In this document: positions 10,568 through 20,977 of the stretch, in pieces | Layout of the letters: the number at the start of each line of letters is the position of its first letter | Numbering within the stretch: the stretch's first letter is position 1 | Assembly (NCBI RefSeq): GCF_029168945.1 | Contig: NC_083602.1 | Coordinates: forward strand, 70,204,600-70,268,599 | Direction of reading: 5' to 3' | Length of the DNA: 64,000 nt | DNA from: Cannabis sativa | Lineage: Eukaryota > Streptophyta > Magnoliopsida > Rosales > Cannabaceae | Notes under the pieces: generated by a model | Database searches by the model: none | The model's input: the letters and a program-made list of their open reading frames with translations, nothing else | What the model was told of the DNA's origin: nothing | Made by a program: the position numbers and the translations under genes

Positions 10568-11743
10568 TTAAAAGGGGTTCGGCGGCGGTGGCTGGTCATA
10601 AGGGTTGAAGCGGGGTGGCATGGGAAAATAATTTGGATCATCCACACCGATATTCATCCTTGTGACAAGTGTGTTCAATTGAGCCACCTGCTGCTCATCA
10701 AAGATACTCCGCTGGGCCATGTAATTTTGCATATGCATGTTCTGCTGAATCAGATAATTCAGCTGATCGTGAGTGTACTGCATGGCGGGGTCAAGAGGCC
10801 CGACAAGACGTGGTGGTTCGATGTCCTCACGTTCCTCTTCTTCTCTTACCGGAGGACCTCTTTGATCTGGCGGTTGACCATGAGGATGAGGAGGTTTGAA
10901 GCGAAGAACAGTGGCCAAGTTAATAGGGCGCTGTGGCGGTGCTTTGGTATCATATGAGTACTGCGGTACCCCATGTTTCTCACACAGATCAGTGATAATT
11001 CCAGCCAGCCCAAGTCCTCCACCGGAAGATCCCTCAACCATTATGTCAAAGGTCACTCGAATAATATCCCCCACATTCAAATTATACCCTTTCATAATGC
11101 CATAAACCCATTTAATCCTGTCTATTTGAGCATCAGAAAAATGCTTGTTGGGGAGCATCCTTGCACTAACAAAGTAAAGCCAAGCCTTGGCCACTGGGTT
11201 AAGTTCACATCGGTACAATTGGTATGGTTCTCCAGCAAGCTCATGGAACCTCAGGCCAGGATACCCTAGAGTCTCAGCAATATCCACATAATTCAAACTT
11301 CTTTCTCGAAATTGCCGTTTCAAGGGTTGCTCCTCTATAGTGAAAGTGGGGAGGTCGTAAAGAGCATGAATATCGGCTGTAGTAGCAGGCACTCTAACCC
11401 CCCTAACTCTTACCTTGCCATCCTCTCTTTCAGGCCAGTTGGCTAAAAATTCCAAAGCTAGAGTTTGGTTACCACGCTCAGTGACATCCACAAACTTAGT
11501 CCACTGCCTATGTAGGATTTGATCCCTAATAGATGCAAATGCAGGGGGAATGTTGGCAGTTTGGCTTAGGTTCACAATGTCTATCCCTCTATCTTCAATG
11601 AATGCCCTATCTTTCAATTTCAAAAACCGCTCTTGAGCATCCATGTTGGTAAACCTAACTCTATCAAGATTAGAGCGACCCCTAGGTGGGTTGGATGATG
11701 AAGCTCCCCCTTCCTCATTGACTCTTGACCTCTTTGGACCCAT
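10568..11743 (-). CDS. Athila third ORF (env position), 391 aa, plant-transposon-protein domain
   Basis: Open from MGPKRSRVNEEGGASSSN to a stop at 10568. The N-terminus is basic and Ser/Pro-rich (MGPKRSR..., a possible nuclear signal). Residues about 60-240 match my recollection of the 'putative plant transposon protein' domain found in Athila third ORFs: VRVRGVRVPATTADIHALYDLP, NPVAKAWLYFVSARMLPNKH, YGIMKGYNLNVGDII. The C-terminus is Pro-rich with a Gln/Asn-rich middle (about 320-365) and ends DQPPPPNPF. I see no signal peptide, furin-like site or transmembrane helix, so it does not look like a classical envelope protein. It lies about 0.9 kb downstream of pol, behind a promoter-like block. 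Function unknown. Confidence 0.8.
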   Translation of the reverse strand: MGPKRSRVNEEGGASSSNPPRGRSNLDRVRFTNMDAQERFLKLKDRAFIEDRGIDIVNLSQTANIPPAFASIRDQILHRQWTKFVDVTERGNQTLALEFLANWPEREDGKVRVRGVRVPATTADIHALYDLPTFTIEEQPLKRQFRERSLNYVDIAETLGYPGLRFHELAGEPYQLYRCELNPVAKAWLYFVSARMLPNKHFSDAQIDRIKWVYGIMKGYNLNVGDIIRVTFDIMVEGSSGGGLGLAGIITDLCEKHGVPQYSYDTKAPPQRPINLATVLRFKPPHPHGQPPDQRGPPVREEEEREDIEPPRLVGPLDPAMQYTHDQLNYLIQQNMHMQNYMAQRSIFDEQQVAQLNTLVTRMNIGVDDPNYFPMPPRFNPYDQPPPPNPF

Positions 11744-12628
11744 CTCACCAAAATTCTTTCCTAACTCTCAAGATTTTTCAAAATTTCGACAGCACTTCCC
11801 CTTAAAAATCGACTTCCCGGGACTTAAATCCCTTTCAATCTAACCCAATTCTATTCACACTAACAATTTCAACAATGTATATCGCAAAAATCCCAAATAT
11901 CCAACAAATAATCCAAAACTATCCAACAAATTCACAAATTCTTCAATAAAAAATTGGATTGGAAGTCTTAGAATCAATACCTCAATGACAATTCCTCCTT
12001 TAATCATCCTCCATTGTTGAAATCTTGAAGCTTTTGAGAAAGAAAAGGATGAACAAAGATTTTGAAATATTTGAGTGAGGTTTTAGGGATTTGGGGTTGA
12101 TTTTTGAGTGGGAATTAGTGTTTGATGAGAGAAATAAGGGTTTAGGATGATTGATGATGAAAGTTTATGGTTAGATTTGGTGAAAAGGAGTTTTGAATGG
12201 GATTTGATGAAGAAAAATTGGTGAAATAAGGTGTTTTCGGCGTGGAGAGAAGAGGGTTTGAATGGGGTGTGATTTTTGAAATGTTAGGGATTTGGGATTT
12301 TTAAACTAAAACTGACCACTCTCGCCGCGGCGACATGTAGCCTCGCCGCGGCGAGAATTCGTGAAAATACACCCCTCTCTGTAAGGCTTATCTGGCCGCG
12401 GCGGTATGTTCCCTCGCCGCGGCTAGAAATCGTGAAATTAAGCCTCTCTCTGTAAGGCTTATCTGGCCGCGGCCACTGATAATTTTTTTTTTTTTCACTA
12501 ACAAAAATGGACAAAAAGAAAAATAACAGTAAACTTAAAAAGAGTTCAACTAAATCAAAAGAACACTTGGGTTGCCTCCCAATTAGCGCTAACTTTATCG
12601 TCGCTTAGCTAGACGTTGATCGAGATCT
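11744..12628 (-). other. Athila spacer between pol and third ORF
   Basis: 885 bases with no supported coding frame. The pol-proximal part holds a U3-like promoter block (12294-12473). The rest (11744-12290) would be the leader of any transcript starting there; it is AT-rich with no obvious splice signals I can defend. Confidence 0.7.
12294..12473 (-). promoter_or_regulatory. Putative internal promoter resembling the Athila U3
   Basis: Five perfect GCCGCGGC sites (12466, 12416, 12395, 12345, 12324) in a 150-base block, followed on the minus strand by TTTTAGTTTAAAAAT. The LTR promoter has the same order: GCCGCGGC sites, then TTTTAGTTATAAAT with the TATA box. A CTCTCTGTA word followed by (G)GCCGCGGC is shared with the LTR and occurs twice here in a roughly 71-bp duplication. 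The third ORF starts about 550 bases downstream. Sequence resemblance is direct; promoter activity is inference. Confidence 0.5.
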
Positions 12629-15265
12629 TCACAGTGGCGCCAGAATCATGGCGGACTTGGTTTGATCAAATTGACCTCCCAAGTAGAGCTTTAATCGCTG
12701 CCCATTCACTTTGAAAGTATTAGGACCTTCACCTTTTAGTTCCACTGCTCCATAGGGAAACACTTTGATCACCGTAAATGGCCCTGACCACCTTGACTTT
12801 AATTTACCAGGAAACAACTTTAGTCTTGAGTTGAAGAGTAGAACTTGTTGACCAGGTTGAAACTCCTTTCTGACTAGATTTCGGTCATGCCACCTCTTAG
12901 TTCTTTCCTTGTAAATCTTAGCGTTCTCATAAGCTTCGTTTCGAAATTCTTCCAACTCATCCAACTGTAGTAGTCTTTTCTGCCCAGCAGCTTTTAAGTC
13001 CATGTTCAGAGTTTTCATTGCCCAATAAGCTTTGTGTTCTAACTCCACCGGTAAATGACACGCCTTTCCAAACACCAACCGATATGGTGACATCCCGATT
13101 GGCGTTTTGAACGCTGTTCTGTAGGCCCACAATGCGTCATCCAACTTTCTTGACCAATCTTTCCTTGATCTCTGCACCGTTTTCTCCAGAATCATCTTTA
13201 TTTCCCGGTTAGAAATCTCGGCTTGGCCATTACTTTGCGGATGATAGGGGAGGGCAGTTCTATGACGAACACCATATTTTGAAAGAAGTGCTTCGAACTG
13301 TTTGTTGCAGAAATGACTCCCTTCATCGCTTATGATCGCTCGGGGAGTACCAAACCGTGTGAATATATTCTTCTGAAGGAACCGAAGAACTGTTTTTCCA
13401 TCATTACCTGGTGTTGCTGCAGCTTCTACCCATTTTGATACGTAATCCACAGCTAGTAAAATGTATAGATTACTAAATGATGAAGGAAAAGGACCCATAA
13501 AGTCTATCCCCCATACATCAAACAACTCTACTTCCAAGATTCCTGTCAAAGGCATTTCGTTTCTCCTTGAGATGTTTCCTGTACGCTGACAACGATCACA
13601 TGCCTTCACAAAAGTACTAGCATCTTTGAAAAGTGTTGGCCAAAAGAATCCGCTTTGCAACACCTTGGCAGCTGTTCTAGTTCCACTGAAGTGTCCCCCA
13701 CATGGTAGAGCATGACAGTGATTAAGAATAGAGTACATCTCCTCTTCAGGCACACACCTTCTTATTATCTGATCTGCATAGTGCTTGTAGAGGATTGGCT
13801 CTTCCCAGTAGTAATGTTTCACCTCGGAAAAGAATTTCTTTAATTGTTGGCGAGATAGCTCAGGAGGAGTGATATTGGCAGCTAAGTAGTTAACATAATC
13901 AGCATACCATGGTACCATAAGACTTTCCCTCACACTAAAGAGTTGTTCATCGGGAAATTGTTCATTTATTTGTACCTCTTTCGTATTCTGACTTTCTTCC
14001 AGCTCTAGTCTTGACGAGTGATCTGCCACCAAGTTTTCAGTACCCTTCTTGTCTTTTATGTCTAGATCAAATTCTTGCAAAAGAAGAACCCATCGAATCA
14101 GTCGTGGTTTAGCATCCTTCTTAGTCATCAAGTATTTGATTGCTGAATGATTTGTATACACTATCACTTTATTGCCAATCAAGTAGGGTCGAAATTTGTC
14201 ACATGCAAACACTATAGCTAGCATCTCTTTTTCTGTAGTAGCGTAGTTCAGTTGAGCATCATTCAAGGTTTTGCTTGCATAGTAAATGGTTCTGAATACC
14301 TTGTCAACCCGTTGTCCCAAAACTGCTCCAATGGCATAATCACTTGCATCGCACATGATTTCAAAAGGTAATTCCCAGTTTGGTGTAGTCACGATCGGTG
14401 CTGAGATTAACTTATCCTTGAGAATCTGGAATGCTTCAAGACAATCTTTCCCAAATTCAAAAGGTACTCCACTAGCGAGAAGATTGGATAGCGGTTTGGC
14501 AACTTTGGAGAAGTCTTTGATAAATCTTCTATAGAACCCGGCATGACCCAAGAAGCTTCGAACTCCCTTAACTGAAACTGGAGGAGGCAAGTTCTCAATT
14601 GTAGATACTTTGGCTCTGTCAACCTCAATACCTTCTTTCGAGATTTTGTGTCCCAGCACTATTCCTTCTGTAACCATGAAATGGCACTTTTCCCAGTTCA
14701 ACACCAAATTAGAGTCTTCACACCTTCTTAAAACCAATTCCAAGTTGCTTAAACATTGGTCAAACGATGAACCAAACACTGAAAAATCATCCATGAACAC
14801 CTCGATGTACTTTTCTATTAAATCTGAAAATATGGCCATCATACACCTCTGAAATGTTGCTGGAGCATTACACAGCCCAAATGGCATTCGTCGAAAAGCA
14901 AAAGTACCATATGGACATGTGAATGTTGTTTTCTCTTGATCCTCCGGTGCTATAGCTATTTGGTGATACCCTGAGTACCCATCAAGGAAACAATAGTACT
15001 CTTGACCTGCCAACTTGTCTAACATCTGATCAATGAATGGGAGTGGAAAATGATCTTTTCTTGTGGCCTTGTTGAGTTTCCGGTAGTCAATGCAAATTCT
15101 CCATCCCGTGACAGTTCTGGTTGGGATGAGTTCATTCTTTTCATTCTTCACCACCGTCATCCCTCCTTTCTTTGGAACAACTTGGACTGGACTCACCCAT
15201 TTACTATCTGAAATAGGATATGCTATCCCGGCATCTAACCACTTTAAGACTTCTTTTCTGACAAC
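12629..15265 (-). CDS. pol: Athila Pol: reverse transcriptase, RNase H, integrase
   Basis: Same frame as the upstream Gag-protease, separated only by a TAG (15266-15268). Domains on the minus strand: RT with [26 protein letters not shown] and the catalytic FMDD of [10 protein letters not shown] (about 14780-14800); RNase H with [12 protein letters not shown] (about 14330-14360); integrase HHCC zinc finger ending CDRCQR (13580-13730); integrase catalytic Asp in GIDFMGPF (about 13495), Asp in ISDEGSHF (about 13320) and Glu in [12 protein letters not shown] (about 13220). The first internal Met is at 15196. All key catalytic residues are present, so the enzyme block looks intact apart from the stop before it. 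Confidence 0.93.
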   Translation of the reverse strand, partial: VVRKEVLKWLDAGIAYPISDSKWVSPVQVVPKKGGMTVVKNEKNELIPTRTVTGWRICIDYRKLNKATRKDHFPLPFIDQMLDKLAGQEYYCFLDGYSGYHQIAIAPEDQEKTTFTCPYGTFAFRRMPFGLCNAPATFQRCMMAIFSDLIEKYIEVFMDDFSVFGSSFDQCLSNLELVLRRCEDSNLVLNWEKCHFMVTEGIVLGHKISKEGIEVDRAKVSTIENLPPPVSVKGVRSFLGHAGFYRRFIKDFSKVAKPLSNLLASGVPFEFGKDCLEAFQILKDKLISAPIVTTPNWELPFEIMCDASDYAIGAVLGQRVDKVFRTIYYASKTLNDAQLNYATTEKEMLAIVFACDKFRPYLIGNKVIVYTNHSAIKYLMTKKDAKPRLIRWVLLLQEFDLDIKDKKGTENLVADHSSRLELEESQNTKEVQINEQFPDEQLFSVRESLMVPWYADYVNYLAANITPPELSRQQLKKFFSEVKHYYWEEPILYKHYADQIIRRCVPEEEMYSILNHCHALPCGGHFSGTRTAAKVLQSGFFWPTLFKDASTFVKACDRCQRTGNISRRNEMPLTGILEVELFDVWGIDFMGPFPSSFSNLYILLAVDYVSKWVEAAATPGNDGKTVLRFLQKNIFTRFGTPRAIISDEGSHFCNKQFEALLSKYGVRHRTALPYHPQSNGQAEISNREIKMILEKTVQRSRKDWSRKLDDALWAYRTAFKTPIGMSPYRLVFGKACHLPVELEHKAYWAMKTLNMDLKAAGQKRLLQLDELEEFRNEAYENAKIYKERTKRWHDRNLVRKEFQPGQQVLLFNSRLKLFPGKLKSRWSGPFTVIKVFPYGAVELKGEGPNTFKVNGQRLKLYLGGQFDQTKSAMILAPL

Positions 15266-17752
15266 CTACTTCATTGGTGGATTTAATCTTCGTTGTGCAT
15301 CAATGGTTGGCTTCACTCCTTCCTCCATTAAAATTCTGTGCATTACAGTTGAAGGGCTGATCCCTTTAATATCTGCTAAAGTCCATCCAATGGCTTTTGT
15401 ATGCTTCCTTAGCACCCGTAGTAGCTTGTCTGTCTCTACAGAAGATAGGGAAGATGCCACAATAACAGGAAGTGTCTTATTTTCTCCCAAATATTCATAC
15501 CTGAGATGCTCTGGTAGGACTTTTAACTCTAGTTGAGGAGGTTTTTCAGTAGATGGGGTAGGCTTTGTTGGTATGACTCCTAACTCTTCATAGTATTTTC
15601 TATTCAGCGGTCCATAAGATTCGAGCCACAAAGCATACTCATAAGCTTCCTTACCGTCTTGTTCCACCACCTCCTCTTGTACCAAAGTCAGATTAAGAGG
15701 GTCTTCAGCATGCGTCTTTGTCTCCACCAACTGGTCCACCACATCAATTGCAAAACAGTTGTCACTAGCCATAGGGTAGGTCATTGCTTTGAGCACATTA
15801 AATACAACTTCATCTCCTTGTACCCTCAGCTTTAACTCTCCTTTCTGAACATCAATTAGTGCTTTCCCTGTTGCCAAGAAAGGTCTCCCCAGGATGATAG
15901 GAACATTGCTGTCTTCTTCCATATCCAGAACAATGAAGTCAGCTGGAAAGATGAACTTGTCAACTTTTACTAACACATCCTCAATGACTCCTCTGGGATG
16001 AGCTAGTGATCGATCCGCCAATTGAAGAGTTACCGTGGTTGGCTTTGCTTCACCCAGCTGCAGTCTTTTAAACACTGACAAAGGCATTAAGTTTATGCTG
16101 GCTCCCAAATCACATAGTGCATTTATTCCTTCAATTTTTCCAATAGTACAAGGAATAGTGAAGCTCCCTGGATCTCTGAGTTTTGGAGGGAGTTTCTTCT
16201 GTAGAATAGCGCTACACTCTTCAGTTAGAGCCACTGTCTCATAATCCTCCATCTTCCTCTTCTTTGACAAAATTTCCTTCATAAACTTCACATAACTTGG
16301 CATCTGCTCTAGAGCTTCAGCAAAAGGAATGTTAATGTGAAGTCTTTTGAAGACTTCTAGAAACTTGGTGAACTGCTTGTCTAAGCTTGACTTTCTGAGC
16401 CTATGAGGATAGGGTATTTTCACATGATGATCAATACTAATAGGTGGAGACTGTGGTGGTGGTGCTGGGCTGTCAGTAGCCTTCTCTGCTGTTGGTGTTG
16501 GTGTTTGCACTGGTTGAGCATTTATTTCTTCATCTACCTCAACTGGTTGTGGTAACTCGGGCCCATCATACTTCTTACCGCTCCTCAGGGTAATTGCTTT
16601 GCAGTTTTCTTTAGGATTAACTTCAGTTGTGCTAGGAAAATTTCCTTGAGGGCAGGTTGCTACCTGAGTTGCTAGCTGGCCCATCTGAGTCTGCAGGTCT
16701 TTAATTGAAGATCTAGTTTCAGTCATAAATTGAAGCAGTAAATCTGTTTGCAAACCAGAACTTCCACCAGAGGCTTGTTGCTGATTAAACTGTTGGTTCT
16801 GATTTCTTTGCTGATAGAACCCACTATTTCTTCGGTTGTTACCCTGGTTGAACCCATAATTGTTGTTGTTGTTGTTCTGTGAAAAATTCCCAATGGCTTT
16901 AGCTTCATCCATTGGCAAATCATCCACATCTGACTGACACTCCGAAAAGTGATGACTTCCTCCACATAACTCACAAACAATTTGGGCTTGTTTAGCTTGC
17001 CCTGCAATTATTTTTGTCAATGCCTCAACCTGAGCTGTTAACTTTGTGATGGCATCAACTTCTAACACACCAGCTACCTTCTTAGATTGACTCCTTTCAG
17101 TTGGCCACTGCTGATTGTTTAGAGCCATCTCCTCCAATAGATCATACGCCTCATTAGCACTCTTTCTCATAAAAGCTCCGCCCGCTGCTGCATCTATTAG
17201 AGTTCTAGTATTACCAACCAGCCCGTTGTAGAAGTTGTGAACCAGCATCCACTTCTCTATACCATGATGAGGACACCTCCTGATCAGATCTTTAAACCTC
17301 TCCCAAGCCTCATGGAGAGATTCATTATCTTGTTGGCAGAAATTATTGATTTCTCCTCTCAGCTTTGCAGACTTGGCTGGAGGAAAGAACTTTGACAAGA
17401 ATTTTGTTGCCAGATCATTCCAGGTGGCAGTAGAATTAGGTGGCAAGGAATTCAACCAACTCTTGGCTCGTTCTCTGAGCGAGAATGGAAACAATCTCAG
17501 TCGAATAGCATCATCGCTAACTCTATTAACCTTAAAAGTTTCACAAAGTTCCATGAAGTTAGAGAGATGCAGATTAGGATCTTCAGAAGGGAGGCCACCA
17601 AACTGAACTGAAGACTGCACCATTTGAAGGATGGCAGGTTTAATCTCGAAGTTGTTTGCATCCACTGCCGGTGGCCTGATACATGACTGCACTCCCGTCA
17701 GAGTAGGGAGAATGTAATCTCTCAAGCTACGGCCATTAGCTTGATCTTCCAC
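15266..17752 (-). CDS. gag: Athila Gag and protease
   Basis: Gag body includes [31 protein letters not shown] and [18 protein letters not shown] (Retrotrans_gag domain, residues about 60-170). An Asn/Gln-rich linker surrounds a CX2CX3HX4C-type knuckle ([13 protein letters not shown], residues about 260-272). The aspartic protease active site is DLGAS in [13 protein letters not shown] (about residue 550), with the flap-side motif IILGRPFL. The frame opens at a GTG (17752) only because of an upstream frameshift; the true N-terminus is probably at 17940. The ORF ends at TAG 15266-15268 after LNPPMK. Relatives continue with a Glu codon, so one base change (GAG to TAG) explains it. Confidence 0.9.
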   Translation of the reverse strand: MEDQANGRSLRDYILPTLTGVQSCIRPPAVDANNFEIKPAILQMVQSSVQFGGLPSEDPNLHLSNFMELCETFKVNRVSDDAIRLRLFPFSLRERAKSWLNSLPPNSTATWNDLATKFLSKFFPPAKSAKLRGEINNFCQQDNESLHEAWERFKDLIRRCPHHGIEKWMLVHNFYNGLVGNTRTLIDAAAGGAFMRKSANEAYDLLEEMALNNQQWPTERSQSKKVAGVLEVDAITKLTAQVEALTKIIAGQAKQAQIVCELCGGSHHFSECQSDVDDLPMDEAKAIGNFSQNNNNNNYGFNQGNNRRNSGFYQQRNQNQQFNQQQASGGSSGLQTDLLLQFMTETRSSIKDLQTQMGQLATQVATCPQGNFPSTTEVNPKENCKAITLRSGKKYDGPELPQPVEVDEEINAQPVQTPTPTAEKATDSPAPPPQSPPISIDHHVKIPYPHRLRKSSLDKQFTKFLEVFKRLHINIPFAEALEQMPSYVKFMKEILSKKRKMEDYETVALTEECSAILQKKLPPKLRDPGSFTIPCTIGKIEGINALCDLGASINLMPLSVFKRLQLGEAKPTTVTLQLADRSLAHPRGVIEDVLVKVDKFIFPADFIVLDMEEDSNVPIILGRPFLATGKALIDVQKGELKLRVQGDEVVFNVLKAMTYPMASDNCFAIDVVDQLVETKTHAEDPLNLTLVQEEVVEQDGKEAYEYALWLESYGPLNRKYYEELGVIPTKPTPSTEKPPQLELKVLPEHLRYEYLGENKTLPVIVASSLSSVETDKLLRVLRKHTKAIGWTLADIKGISPSTVMHRILMEEGVKPTIDAQRRLNPPMK

Positions 17753-17940
17753 GGCACCTCCATTATTACCATTATTACCCCATTGTTTCCAGCATTATTG
17801 TTCACATTGGCAGCCATGATTTCTGATGTTTCAGCAGTTGCTGAAACTCTTTCTTGCCTCTTGTTCTTTCGATTCCTCCTGGAAGTTTTCTCGATTTCAG
17901 GATCAACTGGTAATATGACTGTTTGTCCTTGACGGCGCAT
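17753..17940 (-). pseudogene. Athila Gag N-terminus, out of frame
   Basis: Starts MRRQGQTVILPVDPEIEKTS, includes RRNRKNKR, and continues [13 protein letters not shown], typical of Athila Gag starts. It is one frame off from the main Gag ORF. Adding one G to the run of four G (plus-strand CCCC at 17778-17781) would bring the Asn/Gly linker into frame. Either a real one-base deletion or a homopolymer sequencing error. Confidence 0.7.
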
Positions 17941-18064
17941 GCACTTAGGATTCCTGAAATAGATCAAGAAAATATTGCATGAAAAAGGTTAGAAAAATCA
18001 GCAAGAGAAAATATACCAAAGTAGAAGTTAGTATAATTTTATGTAATATTAATCTTTAACAATT

Positions 18065-18081
18065 CCCCGGCAACGGCGCCA
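18065..18081 (-). other. Athila primer-binding site, tRNA-Asp type
   Basis: Minus strand TGGCGCCGTTGCCGGGG, six bases after the 5' LTR end. This is the primer site used by the Athila/Tat branch, complementary to the 3' end of tRNA-Asp. Confidence 0.88.
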
Positions 18082-18087
18082 AAAACT

Positions 18088-19337
18088 TGTTGCTTAAATT
18101 TATAAACGCTACGCAAGTATATGCAATCAAGTAGTAAATCTCACACAGGTGAGGTCGATCCCACAGGGAATTGGATTAAATACCACTAAATTATACTTAT
18201 GATTCTATTCGGCAAATCGAAAGCAATTATGATTTAAAAACAGTAAAATATGCAAGTAATTCAGAAAACTTAATAACACAATTGAAAGTTGAGCAAGATG
18301 AGATAATAGGGAGGAGAATCCTGTTGTTGTTTACCCAAATCATTAATGCTTAATTACTATCCTATTCTTGAAGTGAATGACAGATTATGAAATAACCTAG
18401 CTCCTTTCAGATCTTCTAGATTCTTGATCACATGTTATCTAATTAATTCCTTAATTAAACTAACATGAAATCAGCATTAAGTAATAATATACTCGTCACA
18501 TAAGTCATGCAAATACTTTCGTTTCACATAGAACATCGATTATCTTAATTTTAGCATTCTCAATTCTCACTTTTCAGATTTTGAATTGAGATCATAGAGC
18601 ATGCACAAGGTGATCAATCTTAAACATGAAATTAAGAACAAATTAAGATAATTTCACACACAAGAATTCAGGAATGGTAATTAAACATTAACTAGGCAAA
18701 ACATTAAACAACAATCATCATCCTCCCTAAATGGGAAATTTAGTTCAGAAACAAATCCATAACCATTCCTAAAGCAATATTCAACATAAAGAAATTAACG
18801 AGGAATAGAGAAAAGAACTGTTGGTGGATGAATTCTGGATCTTCACTTCAATCTCTGTGCTCTTCCTGCCGCTCTCAGCTGTATTTTAGGGTTTCTGATC
18901 GCTCTCCCAGACTTCCAATCGCAGTTTTCTATTTATAGCTAAAATTTAGGGTTCGATGGACGAAAATGCCCCTGGTCCGTACGGGATCTCGCCGCGGCTA
19001 AACTTCCTCTCGCCGCGGCGAGATAATAGCAAATTCGAGGTCTCTCTGTATCTCTTAAATGGCCGCGGCGAGACTCCTCATCGCCGCAGCGACTGTGACC
19101 TTGAAACACTTCGAGATCTAGCCGCGGCCAAGTTGTGTTTAGCCGCGGCCAGAAATGCACAATTACTCAGAAATTGTGTTTTCTTCGGCTCAGCACGTCT
19201 TTTATCGAATTTCTGCACCCGAGACCTCTTTTATTCCAAAGAACCTGAAAACATAGAAAACAAGCGTAATTCCGTCCCAACACAGCGAAAAACGCACATA
19301 AATTAGATCCAAAACATAGGCTAAAAATAGCCTAACA
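18088..19337 (-). mobile_element. Athila 5' LTR, 1250 bp
   Basis: Partner of 8040-9289 with about 18 differences by eye. It contains TATAAATAG (minus strand, about 18929-18937) and six GCCGCGGC-type sites upstream. Transcription of the element on the minus strand would start here. Confidence 0.93.
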
Positions 19338-19342
19338 CTCAT
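19338..19342. repeat. TSD (CTCAT), right copy, of Athila element
   Basis: Second copy of CTCAT, directly adjoining the LTR end. Beyond it Copia D's leader resumes. Confidence 0.9.
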
Positions 19343-20270
19343 TACAAAACAATTTTTCATGCTTAATCTTACGATAGGCAAGAAAATAAGCACTAATTGT
19401 TGAAATAAATCATCAAATTTACGCCACGATACTAAAATCATCAACCAAATATGAATTAAATTCATGCAATCAGTATTGTGTATACCAAAAAATAATAGAG
19501 AATTAAAAAACATGAAAATAGTGGAAAAATGGCCCAAAACCACCGCTGCACGAGCCCCCACGCGCCCATTTTCTTCATTTTTTTTTAAAAATGATCGTAC
19601 GACATGTCATTTGGTGGAAGAACGACAAGCCAGAGGGTCCAAAAAACAACCAGTCATTCGCGCTGAAAAGGGGCTAGGTCGTTGTGCGTACGACATGTCG
19701 TTTTAATAAAACGACATGTCCTTTTCCCCAAACGACATCCAACACAAGGTCAAAACAACCTGCCATTTTTTTTTCTCGGCTGGGCTGAACCAATAGGGCG
19801 AACGACATGTCATTTTGCCTGACAGAGGCAAAACGACATGTCATTTTTCAGTCGTCCCTGTCACCCGAAAACGCACACACGGGTCCGTGGGTCTGAAACT
19901 CGGATCGGCGCGACCCGGTTCGTGACCCGGCCATATCTCCCACATCCGGCCACCAAATTCGACGTCGTTTGAGGCGTTTTGTCCCATTTTTGATCCTCTA
20001 TCATTTTTCAATATCCATTTCATCTATTTTTTACAAAATAAATATTGCCCATAAAACATAGATCTAAAAATGGGTTTTACCTCCACAACAATGGAAAATA
20101 AACAAAATATCCATCCAAAAAAGTATATAAACCCATTTAAAATTGTAAATCTCATATTTACATTTCATCAAACATATAAATCCGAAAAAAGCAAAAATAT
20201 AATAAAATTTCAGATTTGAAAATAAAATGGGTTAGTTCAAAAAAATGGAGTTCTAAAATCAAATATACTA
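19343..20270 (-). other. Copia D leader, LTR-proximal part, with GC-rich palindrome cluster
   Basis: Untranslated leader next to the primer site. A GC-rich block (about 19535-19985) contains repeated ACGACAT words at 19599, 19690, 19711, 19732, 19802 and 19833; five of them extend to the 8-base palindrome GACATGTC. One site (19689-19702) is close to a 14-base perfect palindrome. No supported ORF. Confidence 0.65.
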
Positions 20271-20283
20271 GCTCTTGATACCA
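20271..20283 (-). other. Copia D primer-binding site, tRNA-Met type
   Basis: Minus strand TGGTATCAAGAGC, two bases after the LTR end; it differs from TGGTATCAGAGC by one inserted A. Confidence 0.8.
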
Positions 20284-20285
20284 AT

Positions 20286-20834
20286 TGTTAAATTATCACA
20301 TAGATTATGAGCTATCCAAACAGACATTCAACATTAATCATCATTGCTCATAATCATAAAACCAAGATCAATATTTTATTTAGAACATCCAAACAAATAC
20401 ACACATACCTCCCATTAAGCCATCCATGTGAGCTATGTTGAGCATCCAAGAATCTTCAATGTGAGGACAAACTTAAAGTGATATTAGAGAGAACACTATG
20501 TGGAGCTATCCCCTCTTTCACTCATTACCATTAACCACACTCACAAAACCACTTCTTCACATAAGACATATATTTATATATATATATATATATATCCCAT
20601 ACCCTTATAACCCTAAAGAGTTATTCACTAATTGGGCCTAAGTGGTTCAATAATGGTATACTATAATTTAATGGGCCAATTATAGTTTTAAGGGTGCTCT
20701 CATGTGTCTCTAACATAACATATAATTATTAACCATCCCATTATGGTAGAAAATAAATATTGGGCACATAGTTAATGATTGTGTTTATGATATTAAGCTC
20801 ATGATTATGTTAGTCCACAATAATAATTCTAACA
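20286..20834 (-). mobile_element. Copia D 5' LTR, 549 bp
   Basis: Minus strand begins TGTTAGAATTATTATTG (at 20834) and ends AATTTAACA (at 20286), next to the primer site. TATA-like sequence overlaps a TA microsatellite at 20567-20595. The partner LTR is not in the window. Confidence 0.78.
20567..20595. repeat. TA microsatellite in Copia D LTR
   Basis: About 14 TA repeats with a few interruptions (tatatttatata...). Confidence 0.85.
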
Positions 20835-20836
20835 TA

Positions 20837-20888
20837 ATATTATTATTATTATTATTGTTATTATTATTATTATTGTTATTATTATTGT
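20837..20888. repeat. ATT microsatellite
   Basis: An imperfect run of ATT/GTT triplets immediately outside the LTR border, possibly seeded at the insertion site. Confidence 0.85.
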
Positions 20889-20893
20889 AATTT

Positions 20894-20977
20894 GCTAGTT
20901 TGGAAAAGAAGAAGGAGCCTCTCAGAATGGATGGGTACAAGGATGAAGAAGAAGAACGAATCAACGAGATGACATAG
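20894..20977 (+). other. Possible terminal-exon remnant (28 codons)
   Basis: A frame with unusual composition for this region: ASLEKKKEPLRMDGYKDEEE, then ERINEMT and stop TAG. It is preceded by TTTGCTAG, which could be a splice acceptor, and followed by AATAAA (about 20981), which could be a polyadenylation signal. I do not recognise the protein. Too short to be confident; a chance purine-rich stretch is the alternative. Confidence 0.2.

Larger units (their letters stand above)
8040..19337 (-). mobile_element. Athila-type Gypsy LTR retrotransposon, 11.3 kb, near-complete
   Basis: Two 1250-bp LTRs, a CTCAT TSD, a tRNA-Asp-type primer site (18065-18081), gag-protease-RT-RNase H-integrase in Gypsy order, a third ORF downstream of pol, and a polypurine tract at 9290-9303. 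Large size, the tRNA-Asp primer and an extra ORF in the env position are the hallmarks of the Athila lineage. By eye the two LTRs differ at about 18 positions in 1250, so insertion is fairly recent. Two lesions are visible: a frameshift at a G run near the Gag start and one in-frame TAG before RT. Confidence 0.92.
4874..20834 (-). mobile_element. Copia element D (decayed, 3' part cut off, Athila nested in its leader)
   Basis: Reading on the minus strand: LTR 20286-20834, primer site, leader 20270-19343, Athila insertion 8040-19337, rest of leader 8034-7639, gag 7638-7081, GAG-preintegrase and integrase, then the start of RT ending at 4874. The order integrase before RT is diagnostic of Copia. 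RT is cut by the B element at 4873, so the rest of RT, RNase H and the 3' LTR are not here. Zinc knuckle and most of protease are missing. Non-autonomous. Confidence 0.85.

Noticed and set aside
10568..11743. Calling the Athila third ORF an envelope protein
   Set aside because: No signal peptide, transmembrane helix or fusion motif visible; only its position resembles env.
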